Below are positions 1 to 5,521 of a DNA stretch of 7,043 bases, piece after piece. The position numbers and the translations under genes are program-made. This DNA comes from an uncultured Bacilli bacterium (GTDB taxonomy: Bacteria; Bacillota_I; Bacilli_A; RFN20; DUOF01): contig CAKORZ010000068.1 in assembly GCA_934101685.1 (NCBI GenBank), positions 1 through 7,043 on the forward strand, given 5' to 3'. Each line of letters begins with the position of its first letter. Position 1 is the stretch's first letter. The notes beneath the pieces were generated by a model. The model saw nothing but the letters and a program-made list of their open reading frames with translations. It did not search any database and was not told where the DNA came from.

Positions 1-1
1 A

Positions 2-616
2 TATTATAGAAACCATGGAGAGGGTGTTAAAAAAGGAAAAACAATTATTTTTACCGCACCAGAATCAATACTTGTTCCGTCTCTTATGAAAAGCTTATTT
101 GAATTTATTAATGAAAATGAAAAAAGCATTCACCCATTAGTTTTATCAGCATTATTTCATTATTATTTTGTATATATACATCCATTCAGTGATGGAAATG
201 GTAGAATTGCACGCTTTTGGGTTACTTTGATTTTAACTAGTTGGAATTCTAAATTTGCATATATTCCAATTGAAGAAGAAATATATATACATCAAAAAGA
301 TTACTATAAAGCAATTGAAAGTTGTCATATAAATGGCAATGCTAATGTGTTTATAAGTTTTATGCTCAAATGTATAAATTCTTCATTAGAAAAAACTACC
401 CAGAAAACTACCCAGAAAATTAAGTTGAATAGTAATCAGAAAAAAATAATAGAATTAATAAATGATAATCCAAAAATCACAAGGAATGAATTAGCTAACT
501 ATTTAAAAATAACTCCTGATGGTGTTAAATACAATTTAAAAAAATTGATGGACAATGGAATTGTAGAAAGAATAGGAGCAGATAAAGGTGGATATTACAT
601 AGTTAAAAATAGATAA
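2..616 (+). CDS. Fic-family protein with C-terminal winged helix, 5' end cut by window
   Basis: The frame is open from base 2, so the real start lies upstream; 204 residues are visible. The first Met (base 86) is internal, because the 28 residues before it already read like the Fic flap region (PESILVPSLM). The Fic core motif HPFSDGNGRIAR is at 179-214 with the catalytic His, the acidic residue, both Gly and both Arg present, so an active AMP/nucleotide transferase is plausible. Fic enzymes transfer AMP or another phosphate-containing group to target hydroxyls. A repeated KTTQ linker (392-415) leads into a winged-helix domain (about 434-601) ending in a wing, GADKGGYYIV, typical of Fic proteins with a DNA-binding-like tail. 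The target is unknown. An inhibitory motif near the N-terminus, if any, is outside the window. It ends 14 bases before rbgA with no terminator between. Family call is firm; substrate and biological role are not known. Confidence 0.9.
   Translation, partial: YYRNHGEGVKKGKTIIFTAPESILVPSLMKSLFEFINENEKSIHPLVLSALFHYYFVYIHPFSDGNGRIARFWVTLILTSWNSKFAYIPIEEEIYIHQKDYYKAIESCHINGNANVFISFMLKCINSSLEKTTQKTTQKIKLNSNQKKIIELINDNPKITRNELANYLKITPDGVKYNLKKLMDNGIVERIGADKGGYYIVKNR
392..419 (+). repeat. 12-bp in-frame tandem repeat, two copies plus 4 bases
   Basis: The unit AAAACTACCCAG occurs twice without mismatch at 392-403 and 404-415, followed by AAAA of a third copy. It encodes KTTQ-KTTQ in the hinge between the Fic domain and the winged helix. 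The unit is a multiple of three, so copy-number change would alter linker length and keep the frame. Confidence 0.9.
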
Positions 617-624
617 AGGAAGTG
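616..624 (+). promoter_or_regulatory. Shine-Dalgarno that decides the rbgA start
   Basis: AAGGAAGTG differs by one base from the ideal AAGGAGGTG and lies 6 bases before ATG 631. An in-frame GTG at 622-624 is part of this ribosome-binding site, so it is unlikely to be the start codon. Confidence 0.75.
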
Positions 625-630
625 AAAAAA

Positions 631-1494
631 ATGGAAAATAAAACAAATATTAACTGGTTTCCAGGACATATGGTTAAAGCATTAAAAGAAATATACGAAA
701 AGCAAAAAATGGTTGATATGCTTATAGAAATAGTAGATGCACGCGCACCTTTATCTAGTAGAAATCCAGAACTTGTTAACATAAATAAACCTAGACTAAT
801 AGTGATGAGCAAAAAAGATTATGCAGATATTAATGTAGTTAATGAATGGGTTAAATATTTTTCTAATAATAATGTAAAAGTAGTAGTTCAAGATTTAGTT
901 AATGGATTTAATTTAAAAGAAATTATAAATGCATGTAATGATTTAATGAAATTTAAATTTGAAAGAGACGCTAAAAGAGGAATAAAAAATAGAACTATTA
1001 GAGCAATGGTTGTAGGTATTCCTAATGTTGGTAAATCTACCTTTATTAATAAAATGGCTAAAAGAAAAGCTGTAATAGCAGGTAATAAACCAGGAGTTAC
1101 TAAATCTCAACAATGGGTAAAAACAGAAAATATAGAATTATTAGATACTCCAGGAGTATTGTGGCCTAAATTTGAAAATCAAACTATTGGTATTAAATTA
1201 GCACTAATAGGGACAATTAAAGAAGAAATTCTAAATACCGATGAATTAAGTAAAATATGTTATAACTTTTTAAAAGAAAATTATAGTGATCCATTAAAGA
1301 AAAGATACGATTTAGAAACTTTAGATGATGATATTTTTGTTAATATAGCAAAAAGAAGAAATCTTTTACTAAGTAATGGTAAATATGATGAAGATAAAGC
1401 AAAATATTTGTTACTTAAAGAGTTTAAAGAAGGTATAATATGTAAGTTGTGTGTAGAAAGAGTTGGTGTTGATTATGGCATCTTTAGAGTATGA
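631..1494 (+). CDS. rbgA: RbgA/YlqF, circularly permuted GTPase for 50S ribosome assembly
   Basis: 287 residues from ATG 631, close to the usual length of about 280. GTPase motifs come in the permuted order G4-G5-G1-G2-G3 that defines the YlqF/YawG family. The N-terminal WFPGHM (residues 9-14) carries the His equivalent to the catalytic His9 of the Bacillus protein. Next come DARAPLSSRNP from 36, G4 as SKKD (60-63, with Ser where Asn is usual), the P-loop GIPNVGKST (129-137), the G2 region PGVT (154-157) and G3 DTPG (172-175). A helical C-terminal domain follows. RbgA acts in the cytoplasm on late 50S intermediates and helps install ribosomal proteins such as L16. The stop is TGA at 1492-1494, inside rnhB. 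In Bacillus the neighbours are rplS-rbgA-rnhB; here a Fic gene takes the upstream place. No separate promoter was recognised. Confidence 0.95.
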   Translation: MENKTNINWFPGHMVKALKEIYEKQKMVDMLIEIVDARAPLSSRNPELVNINKPRLIVMSKKDYADINVVNEWVKYFSNNNVKVVVQDLVNGFNLKEIINACNDLMKFKFERDAKRGIKNRTIRAMVVGIPNVGKSTFINKMAKRKAVIAGNKPGVTKSQQWVKTENIELLDTPGVLWPKFENQTIGIKLALIGTIKEEILNTDELSKICYNFLKENYSDPLKKRYDLETLDDDIFVNIAKRRNLLLSNGKYDEDKAKYLLLKEFKEGIICKLCVERVGVDYGIFRV

Positions 1495-2095
1495 AGAGGA
1501 ATTTAGAGCAAAAGGATATATTAAGATATTAGGAATTGATGAAGCTGGTAGAGGACCACTTGCAGGACCTTTAGTAATAGCAGGAGTAGTATTACCCGTT
1601 AACTTTAATAATACAGAAATCAATGATTCTAAAAAATTAAGTGATAAAAAAAGAAGAGAGTTATTTAAAGTAATTATGGATAATGCTTTAACAGTTAAAG
1701 TAAATATAATTGATGAAGAAACTATTGATAAGCTTAATATATACATGGCAACTAAAGAAGGCATGGAAGAGATAGTTAGAAATGTAAATAATGATTGTGA
1801 TGCAGTGTTTGTAGATGCAATGAAGCTAGAAAATATAGATAAACCAGTATTATCATTAATTAAAGGTGATGCCTTGTCTCTTTCAATAGCAGCAGCCTCA
1901 ATCATAGCTAAGGTTACAAGAGATGATATAATGATAGAATTAGATAAAGAATATCCAATGTATAACTTTAAAAAAAATAAGGGATATGGCACTAAAGATC
2001 ATTTATTAGCACTTGAAAAATATGGGATAACAAAGCATCATCGAATGAGTTATGCTCCTGTATATGAAGCAAGTATGCCAAAACTTGATATATAG
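1475..2095 (+). CDS. rnhB: Ribonuclease HII
   Basis: 206 residues from ATG 1475, the short form of the family (Bacillus has an N-terminal extension; E. coli about 198). RNase HII cuts RNA in RNA-DNA hybrids and starts removal of single ribonucleotides from DNA. Visible motifs are DEAGRGPLAGP with catalytic Asp22 and Glu23, DSKKLS from 51, VDAMKL with Asp114, the long KGDALSLSIAAASIIAKVTR block leading to Asp150, and KHHRMSYAPV near the end. The DEDD active site is complete. The start overlaps the rbgA end by 20 bases and has only a weak purine stretch (AAAGAG, 1457-1462) upstream, so translation is probably coupled to rbgA. In-frame TTG 1463, GTG 1466 and TTG 1469 are less likely alternatives. 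The TAG stop overlaps the ribosome-binding site of the next gene. Confidence 0.95.
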   Translation: MASLEYEEEFRAKGYIKILGIDEAGRGPLAGPLVIAGVVLPVNFNNTEINDSKKLSDKKRRELFKVIMDNALTVKVNIIDEETIDKLNIYMATKEGMEEIVRNVNNDCDAVFVDAMKLENIDKPVLSLIKGDALSLSIAAASIIAKVTRDDIMIELDKEYPMYNFKKNKGYGTKDHLLALEKYGITKHHRMSYAPVYEASMPKLDI

Positions 2096-2098
2096 GAG
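2094..2098 (+). promoter_or_regulatory. Shine-Dalgarno for the C26 gene
   Basis: AGGAG lies 6 bases before ATG 2105 and overlaps the rnhB stop codon. It fixes the original start at 2105, in the frame that is later lost, which is the main argument that the gene is frameshifted and does not simply start at 2181. Confidence 0.8.
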
Positions 2099-2104
2099 AT
2101 AATT

Positions 2105-2804
2105 ATGAAAAATAAACCAATAATAGGAATAATTGGAAAAGTTGAACCAAAAGAAAATGATGACTTATGGCATAGGATAGATGAAGTTGATGAAATATCT
2201 AGTTGTAAAAAATGGTGGCGTTGCTATAATGCTACTACCAACAGAATCTACATTGGATTTTAATGATAATGATATAAAAGATGATAAGATTTTAAGTGAT
2301 GAAGAAAAAGAAGATTTATATAAACAAATAGAATTATGCGATGGATTTATATTACAAGGTGGTTTATACAGTTGTAACTATGAAATAGAATTAGCCAAAA
2401 AAATTATTGAACTTGATAAGCCAATAATAGGAATATGTGCTGGATTTAATAATATCTTAAGAGCAATAGGAACAGATGTTATTTTAGATAAAGAAAAGAA
2501 GCATGATATATATGATATAAATTATAGACATAAAGTTTATTTAACTGAAGGAACAGTTTTACACAAAATCATTGGTAAAAAAGAGGTAGATGTTAATAGT
2601 ATTCATTCAATGATTGCTACTAAAGAAATGGTAGAGCCATATGCTAAAATATCCTCTTATTCATATGATGGATTAGTTGAAAGTTTTGAACTAGAAAATA
2701 AAAAGTTTGTTTTAGGAATAAAATGGCATCCAGAATTATTAATGAATGAACAATATGTTAATGAATTATTTAAAGAGTTTATAAAAATTTGTAATAACAA
2801 TTAA
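2105..2804 (+). pseudogene. Class-I glutamine-amidotransferase-like (peptidase C26) protein, frameshifted
   Basis: The gene starts at ATG 2105 with a good SD and reads KNKPIIGIIGKVEPK, the usual first strand of C26 proteins, through VDE at 2186-2194. The family continuation, YLVVKNGGVAIMLLPTEST, is in another frame from base 2196 and runs to TAA 2802-2804. Left in the first frame, translation stops at 2261-2263 after 52 residues. Joined, the protein would be about 232 residues, normal for the family. The triad is intact: the nucleophile Cys in GICAGFN (codon 2436-2438), and His and Glu in WHPE near the end. C26 members hydrolyse gamma-glutamyl bonds, e.g. gamma-glutamyl-GABA; the substrate here cannot be read from sequence. 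An internal start at ATG 2181 or 2190 would lack the first strand and has no clear SD. Lack of other damage means a recent mutation or a sequencing/assembly error. Confidence 0.8.
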
Positions 2805-2807
2805 TAT

Positions 2808-2831
2808 AGAGATATTTAATATCTCTTTTTT
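2808..2831 (+). terminator. Rho-independent terminator closing the rbgA-rnhB-C26 block
   Basis: Arms AGAGATATT (2808-2816) and AATATCTCT (2818-2826) are perfect complements. With a realistic loop the stem is 6-7 pairs, AT-rich, and is followed directly by a T-run to 2831. It begins 3 bases after the stop of the C26 gene. Confidence 0.8.
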
Positions 2832-2832
2832 C

Positions 2833-2861
2833 TTGATAATTTATATAATTAATGTTAAGAT
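2833..2861 (+). promoter_or_regulatory. Sigma-A type promoter for the rimP-nusA-infB operon
   Basis: The -35 TTGATA (2833-2838, 5 of 6 to consensus) and the -10 TAAGAT (2856-2861, 4 of 6) are separated by 17 bases. An extended -10 TG lies at 2853-2854. Transcription should begin near 2867-2870, just at the base of the leader hairpin. The -35 directly follows the T-run of the upstream terminator. Confidence 0.7.
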
Positions 2862-2869
2862 ATAGACGT

Positions 2870-2899
2870 TGAAGAGAGGGAGACCTCTCTTTATTCTTT
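2870..2899 (+). terminator. Leader hairpin with interrupted U-tract, candidate NusA-dependent attenuator
   Basis: Arms TGAAGAGAGG (2870-2879) and CCTCTCTTTA (2884-2893) form a 10-pair stem (one G-U pair) closed by the GNRA-type loop GAGA (2880-2883). The tract after the GC-containing stem, TTTATTCTTT (2890-2899), is U-rich but interrupted. This is the form of a weak intrinsic terminator placed between promoter and first gene. In Bacillus subtilis the same operon is reported to be autoregulated by NusA-stimulated termination in its leader, so that role is inferred here. It could instead be only a 5'-end stabilising hairpin. Confidence 0.6.
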
Positions 2900-2903
2900 A
2901 AAT

Positions 2904-2909
2904 GGGGGG
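2904..2909 (+). promoter_or_regulatory. Unusual all-G ribosome-binding site of rimP
   Basis: GGGGGG lies 5 bases before ATG 2915 and can pair with the anti-SD CCUCC using one G-U wobble. No purine stretch closer to the AGGAGG consensus is present at this distance, so this run must serve as the SD. Confidence 0.65.
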
Positions 2910-2914
2910 ATAAA

Positions 2915-3382
2915 ATGACATTAGAGGAGAAATTAAAGAAGATTGTAGAACCAGTAATAAAAGAAAAAAATCTTATACTTTATGATTTAAAGTATGAGAA
3001 AGAAGATGGTGAAAACTATCTTAGGGTTTTAATTGAAAAAGAAAATGATGTAATGGATTTAGATACTTGTGTAGAAGTAAGTGAAAAGCTATCTGAACTA
3101 TTAGACAAAGAAGACCCAATCCCAGATGAATACTATTTAGAAGTTACTTCAAGTGGTAGAGAAAAAGAGCTAGAAAAGTTAGAAGACTATAAGAATGCTC
3201 TTGATAAGTATATCTTAGTATTAACTAGTGAATTAGTTAGTGGATATGATGAACTTGTTGGTGACTTAAAAGAAGTAGATGAAGATGGTATAAAACTACA
3301 AATTAATCTTAAAGGACGTATAAAAGTCGTTAATATCCCATTTAAGATAATAGAAAAAGCACATTTGACATATAAGATTTAA
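2915..3382 (+). CDS. rimP: Ribosome maturation factor RimP (YlxS)
   Basis: 155 residues, almost the same length as the Bacillus protein (about 156). RimP binds the free 30S subunit and is needed for its maturation, in the cytoplasm. The N-terminal alpha/beta domain contains YDLKYEKEDGENYLRVLIEK (23-42) and DLDTCVEVSEKLSELLD (48-64). The family signature, usually EVSSPGLxRPL, appears as EVTSSGREKEL (76-86). A C-terminal Sm-like domain ends in IPFKIIEKAHLTYKI (141-155). First gene of the operon, always followed by nusA in Firmicutes; only 20 bases separate them here. Start chosen by the G-run SD and by the N-terminus aligning with family members. Expression is probably under the leader hairpin just upstream. 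Confidence 0.95.
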   Translation: MTLEEKLKKIVEPVIKEKNLILYDLKYEKEDGENYLRVLIEKENDVMDLDTCVEVSEKLSELLDKEDPIPDEYYLEVTSSGREKELEKLEDYKNALDKYILVLTSELVSGYDELVGDLKEVDEDGIKLQINLKGRIKVVNIPFKIIEKAHLTYKI

Positions 3383-3402
3383 TAGGAGGAAAATAAGTAA
3401 AA

Positions 3403-4944
3403 ATGAATGCTAGAGAATTAATAAATGCCTTAGATGCATTTGAACAAGAGAAAGGAATATCTAAAGAGGTTGTATTAGATGCTTTAAAAGAAGCTTTAGA
3501 AAAAGCATATAAAAAGAATACTGATCCAGATGTATTATGTAGAGCTGATATTAATGGTGATTTAGGTACAATCGAACTATATGAATTAAAAAATGTAGTA
3601 GATGATGTACAAGATGATTTATTTGAAATCGAATTAGAAGATGCTAAAAAAGTAAACCCTAATATCAAGGTTGGAGAAGTATTAGAAATTCCTGTAGATC
3701 CTAATACATTAACAAGACTTGCAGCATTACAAGCTAAACAAGTATTAACTCAAAAAATAAGAGAATTTGAAAAACAAACTATCTATGATGCATATATTGA
3801 TAGAAAAGATGATATTATCGTTGGAACAGTTGATAGAATTGAACCTAGTTTTATTTTAGTAAATGTAGGTAAAAGTAATGCTGTTATGAAAATCAATGAT
3901 ACTATTCCTGGAGAAACATTTAAAGTAGGACAAGCAATAAGAGCATATGTAGTAGATGTAGATAAGAGTTCTCAAGGCGCTGCAGTTATCATTTCTAGAA
4001 GTGCTCCTGGATTCTTAAAAAGATTATTTGAAGCAGAAGTTCCAGAAATTTATGATGGAACAGTAGAAATCAAAAACATTGCACGTGTTGCTGGAGATAG
4101 AGCAAAAGTATCTGTATTCTCAAGAAATAAAGATGTAGATGCAACTGGAGCATGTATTGGCCCTAAAGGATTAAGAGTTCAAAAGATTTCTAACCAAATC
4201 ATGGGAGAAAAAATTGATGTAATTAATTATTATAGTGATCCTGTTCTTTATATTGCAGAAGCATTAAAACCAGCTGAAGTTGTTGGTGCTAGCATTAGTG
4301 AAGATGGTAAGAGTGCAATTGCCGTAGTAAAAGATGATAGTTTCTCACTAGCAATTGGTAAAAAAGGTATTAATGCAAGACTTGCTGTTAATTTAACAGG
4401 TTATAAGATTGATATTAAAACATTATCTAACGCAGTAGCAGAAGGTATTGAATATACTACTGTTGATCAAGCTAGAGCTAATTATGAATATAGTTTGACT
4501 GAAGAAGAACCTAAGGTAGAAGAAACTAAAGAAGAGGTTAAAGAAGAAGTTAGCGTTACTCCTGTAAAAGTAGTAGAAGAACAACCTACAAAAGTAGAAG
4601 TTAAAGTAGAAACAAAAACTGAAACTAAACCTAAGAGTGATAAACCACTTAGAATGCCTAAGTTCTTAAAAGAAGATAATGTTAAACCATCTAAAAAAGA
4701 TGATACAAGAACTTCTCAATCTAATAACAAGAAGAAAAAAGATGAAGATAATAAAGAAGTTAAAAGAAATGTTATGTCTTCTAAAGAACTTGAAGATCTT
4801 AAGAAGAAAACAGAAGAAGCTAGATCTTATATGCCAGTTTATACTGATGATGAGTTAAAAGAACTTGATGATGAGAACGAAGAAGACAACTACTATGATG
4901 ATGTAGATTATGATGAGTATGATAAATACTACGATGAGGACTAA
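3403..4944 (+). CDS. nusA: Transcription termination/antitermination factor NusA with long acidic tail
   Basis: 513 residues against about 370 in Bacillus. NusA rides on RNA polymerase, promotes pausing and hairpin-dependent termination, and takes part in antitermination. Visible in order: N-terminal RNAP-binding domain (1-125), S1 domain (about 135-200, starting IIVGTVDRIEP), KH1 with GPKG (253-256) and KH2 with GKKG (319-322). From about 366 the protein becomes low-complexity: a Lys/Glu-rich stretch to about 470, a more ordered-looking patch ARSYMPVYTDDELKEL (473-488) and a final Asp/Glu/Tyr tail. No E. coli-style acidic repeat domains were recognised. A strong SD AGGAGG (3384-3389) sits 13 bases before ATG 3403, longer than usual, but no alternative start lies closer. 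The gene ends 3 bases before the ylxR start codon and contains the ylxR ribosome-binding site. Confidence 0.96.
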   Translation: MNARELINALDAFEQEKGISKEVVLDALKEALEKAYKKNTDPDVLCRADINGDLGTIELYELKNVVDDVQDDLFEIELEDAKKVNPNIKVGEVLEIPVDPNTLTRLAALQAKQVLTQKIREFEKQTIYDAYIDRKDDIIVGTVDRIEPSFILVNVGKSNAVMKINDTIPGETFKVGQAIRAYVVDVDKSSQGAAVIISRSAPGFLKRLFEAEVPEIYDGTVEIKNIARVAGDRAKVSVFSRNKDVDATGACIGPKGLRVQKISNQIMGEKIDVINYYSDPVLYIAEALKPAEVVGASISEDGKSAIAVVKDDSFSLAIGKKGINARLAVNLTGYKIDIKTLSNAVAEGIEYTTVDQARANYEYSLTEEEPKVEETKEEVKEEVSVTPVKVVEEQPTKVEVKVETKTETKPKSDKPLRMPKFLKEDNVKPSKKDDTRTSQSNNKKKKDEDNKEVKRNVMSSKELEDLKKKTEEARSYMPVYTDDELKELDDENEEDNYYDDVDYDEYDKYYDED

Positions 4945-4947
4945 TTA

Positions 4948-5205
4948 GTGAAAAAGATTCCATTAAGAAAGTGTATTGCTACTAATGAGAGACTTCCAAA
5001 ACAAGAACTCATTAGAATTGTTAAAAATAATGAAGGAAAAGTATTCATTGATTTAACAGGTAAAGCAAATGGTAGAGGGGCTTATTTAAAAAGAAGTAAT
5101 GAAGCAATTGATATAGCAATTAAAAAGAATTGTTTATCAAGAGCACTTGAATGCACAATAGAGCAAGAAATATATGATGAACTAAGGAAATTAGTTAATG
5201 AATAA
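4948..5205 (+). CDS. ylxR: YlxR family RNA-binding protein (RnpM), GTG start
   Basis: 85 residues, typical for the family. The start is GTG 4948, supported by GAGGA at 4936-4940 (spacing 7) inside the nusA end. Signature elements are RKC (7-9), PKQELIRIV (17-25) and GRGAYL (42-47), the basic surface proposed to bind RNA. The Bacillus protein has been reported to bind the RNase P RNA and modulate RNase P, hence the name RnpM; that function is taken from the family. Many members carry extra cysteines after the first one and after GRGAY; here those positions are Thr (ATNE) and Lys, so no metal site is expected. It sits in the usual place between nusA and ylxQ and overlaps ylxQ by 8 bases. Confidence 0.93.
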   Translation: MKKIPLRKCIATNERLPKQELIRIVKNNEGKVFIDLTGKANGRGAYLKRSNEAIDIAIKKNCLSRALECTIEQEIYDELRKLVNE

Positions 5206-5521
5206 ATGCTTAAATACTTTAGGTATTTGTAAATGTGCAGGTAAAATAAGCTATGGAGAAACACTTTTAAAAGATATAAAAAGTAAAAAAGTTTGTTTAG
5301 TAGTTGTAGCAAATGATGCAAGTGATAACTCAAAAAAGAAAATTATTGATAAATGTAGCTTTTACAAATGTGAGTATTTAATTTGTTTAGATAAAGAAAG
5401 TATGACTAAAGCAATTGGAAGGGTTGACTTAGTTAGCGCTATAGGAATAAAAGATTATAACTTAAGTAAAAAATTTAAAGAAAATTTAGAAAGGAATGGT
5501 GATCAAATTGAAGAAAAATAA
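5198..5521 (+). CDS. ylxQ: YlxQ, L7Ae/L30e-family RNA-binding protein
   Basis: 107 residues, with the compact L7Ae/L30e fold pattern. The N-terminus LNTLGICKCAGKISYGE matches the family start LxLLGLAxRAGKLxxGE. The middle CLVVVANDASDNSKKKI gives the usual strand plus D-AS-N-KK helix, followed by AIGRVDLVSAIGIKD. L7Ae proteins bind kink-turn RNAs; the cellular target of YlxQ is not settled. The start ATG 5198 has AAGGA at 5184-5188 (spacing 9) and overlaps the ylxR stop by 8 bases, suggesting translational coupling. The C-terminal tail (after about residue 90) is charged, and its coding sequence contains the infB ribosome-binding site. Confidence 0.92.
   Translation: MNKCLNTLGICKCAGKISYGETLLKDIKSKKVCLVVVANDASDNSKKKIIDKCSFYKCEYLICLDKESMTKAIGRVDLVSAIGIKDYNLSKKFKENLERNGDQIEEK
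5498..5504 (+). promoter_or_regulatory. Extended Shine-Dalgarno of infB
   Basis: GGTGATC is a perfect complement of the GATCACC at the 16S 3' end and lies 3 bases before TTG 5508, equal to a normal aligned spacing of about 8. Just upstream, AGAAAGGA (5488-5495) matches the other half of the anti-SD complement, separated by an extra AT. Confidence 0.6.

Noticed and set aside
2..616. Fic toxin-antitoxin pair
   Set aside because: No small antitoxin gene is visible; the downstream neighbour is rbgA and the upstream side is outside the window.
622..630. GTG 622 as the rbgA start
   Set aside because: It is part of the SD AAGGAAGTG; ATG 631 has correct spacing.
1411..1992. 193-codon open frame on the minus strand opposite rnhB
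   Set aside because: It lies antisense to a complete RNase HII with intact catalytic residues; its translation is Ser/Leu/Ile-rich without recognisable motifs, as expected for the complement of an AT-rich gene.
2189..2211. Programmed ribosomal frameshift in the C26 gene
   Set aside because: There is no slippery heptamer at the junction, no SD-like stimulator at the right distance and no clear downstream pseudoknot. The A6 run at 2207-2212 lies after the point where the frame has already changed.
2181..2804. Intact 207-residue C26 gene starting at ATG 2181
   Set aside because: No clear SD precedes 2181, the first five residues (MKLMK) are not family-like, and the missing N-terminal strand is present upstream in another frame behind a good SD. 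A frameshifted gene explains all of this better.
2844..2849. Perfect TATAAT as the -10 of the rimP promoter
   Set aside because: It is only 5 bases from TTGATA, and no suitable -35 lies 16-18 bases upstream: that position falls in the terminator stem/T-run. TAAGAT at 2856-2861 fits the spacing and has the extended TG.
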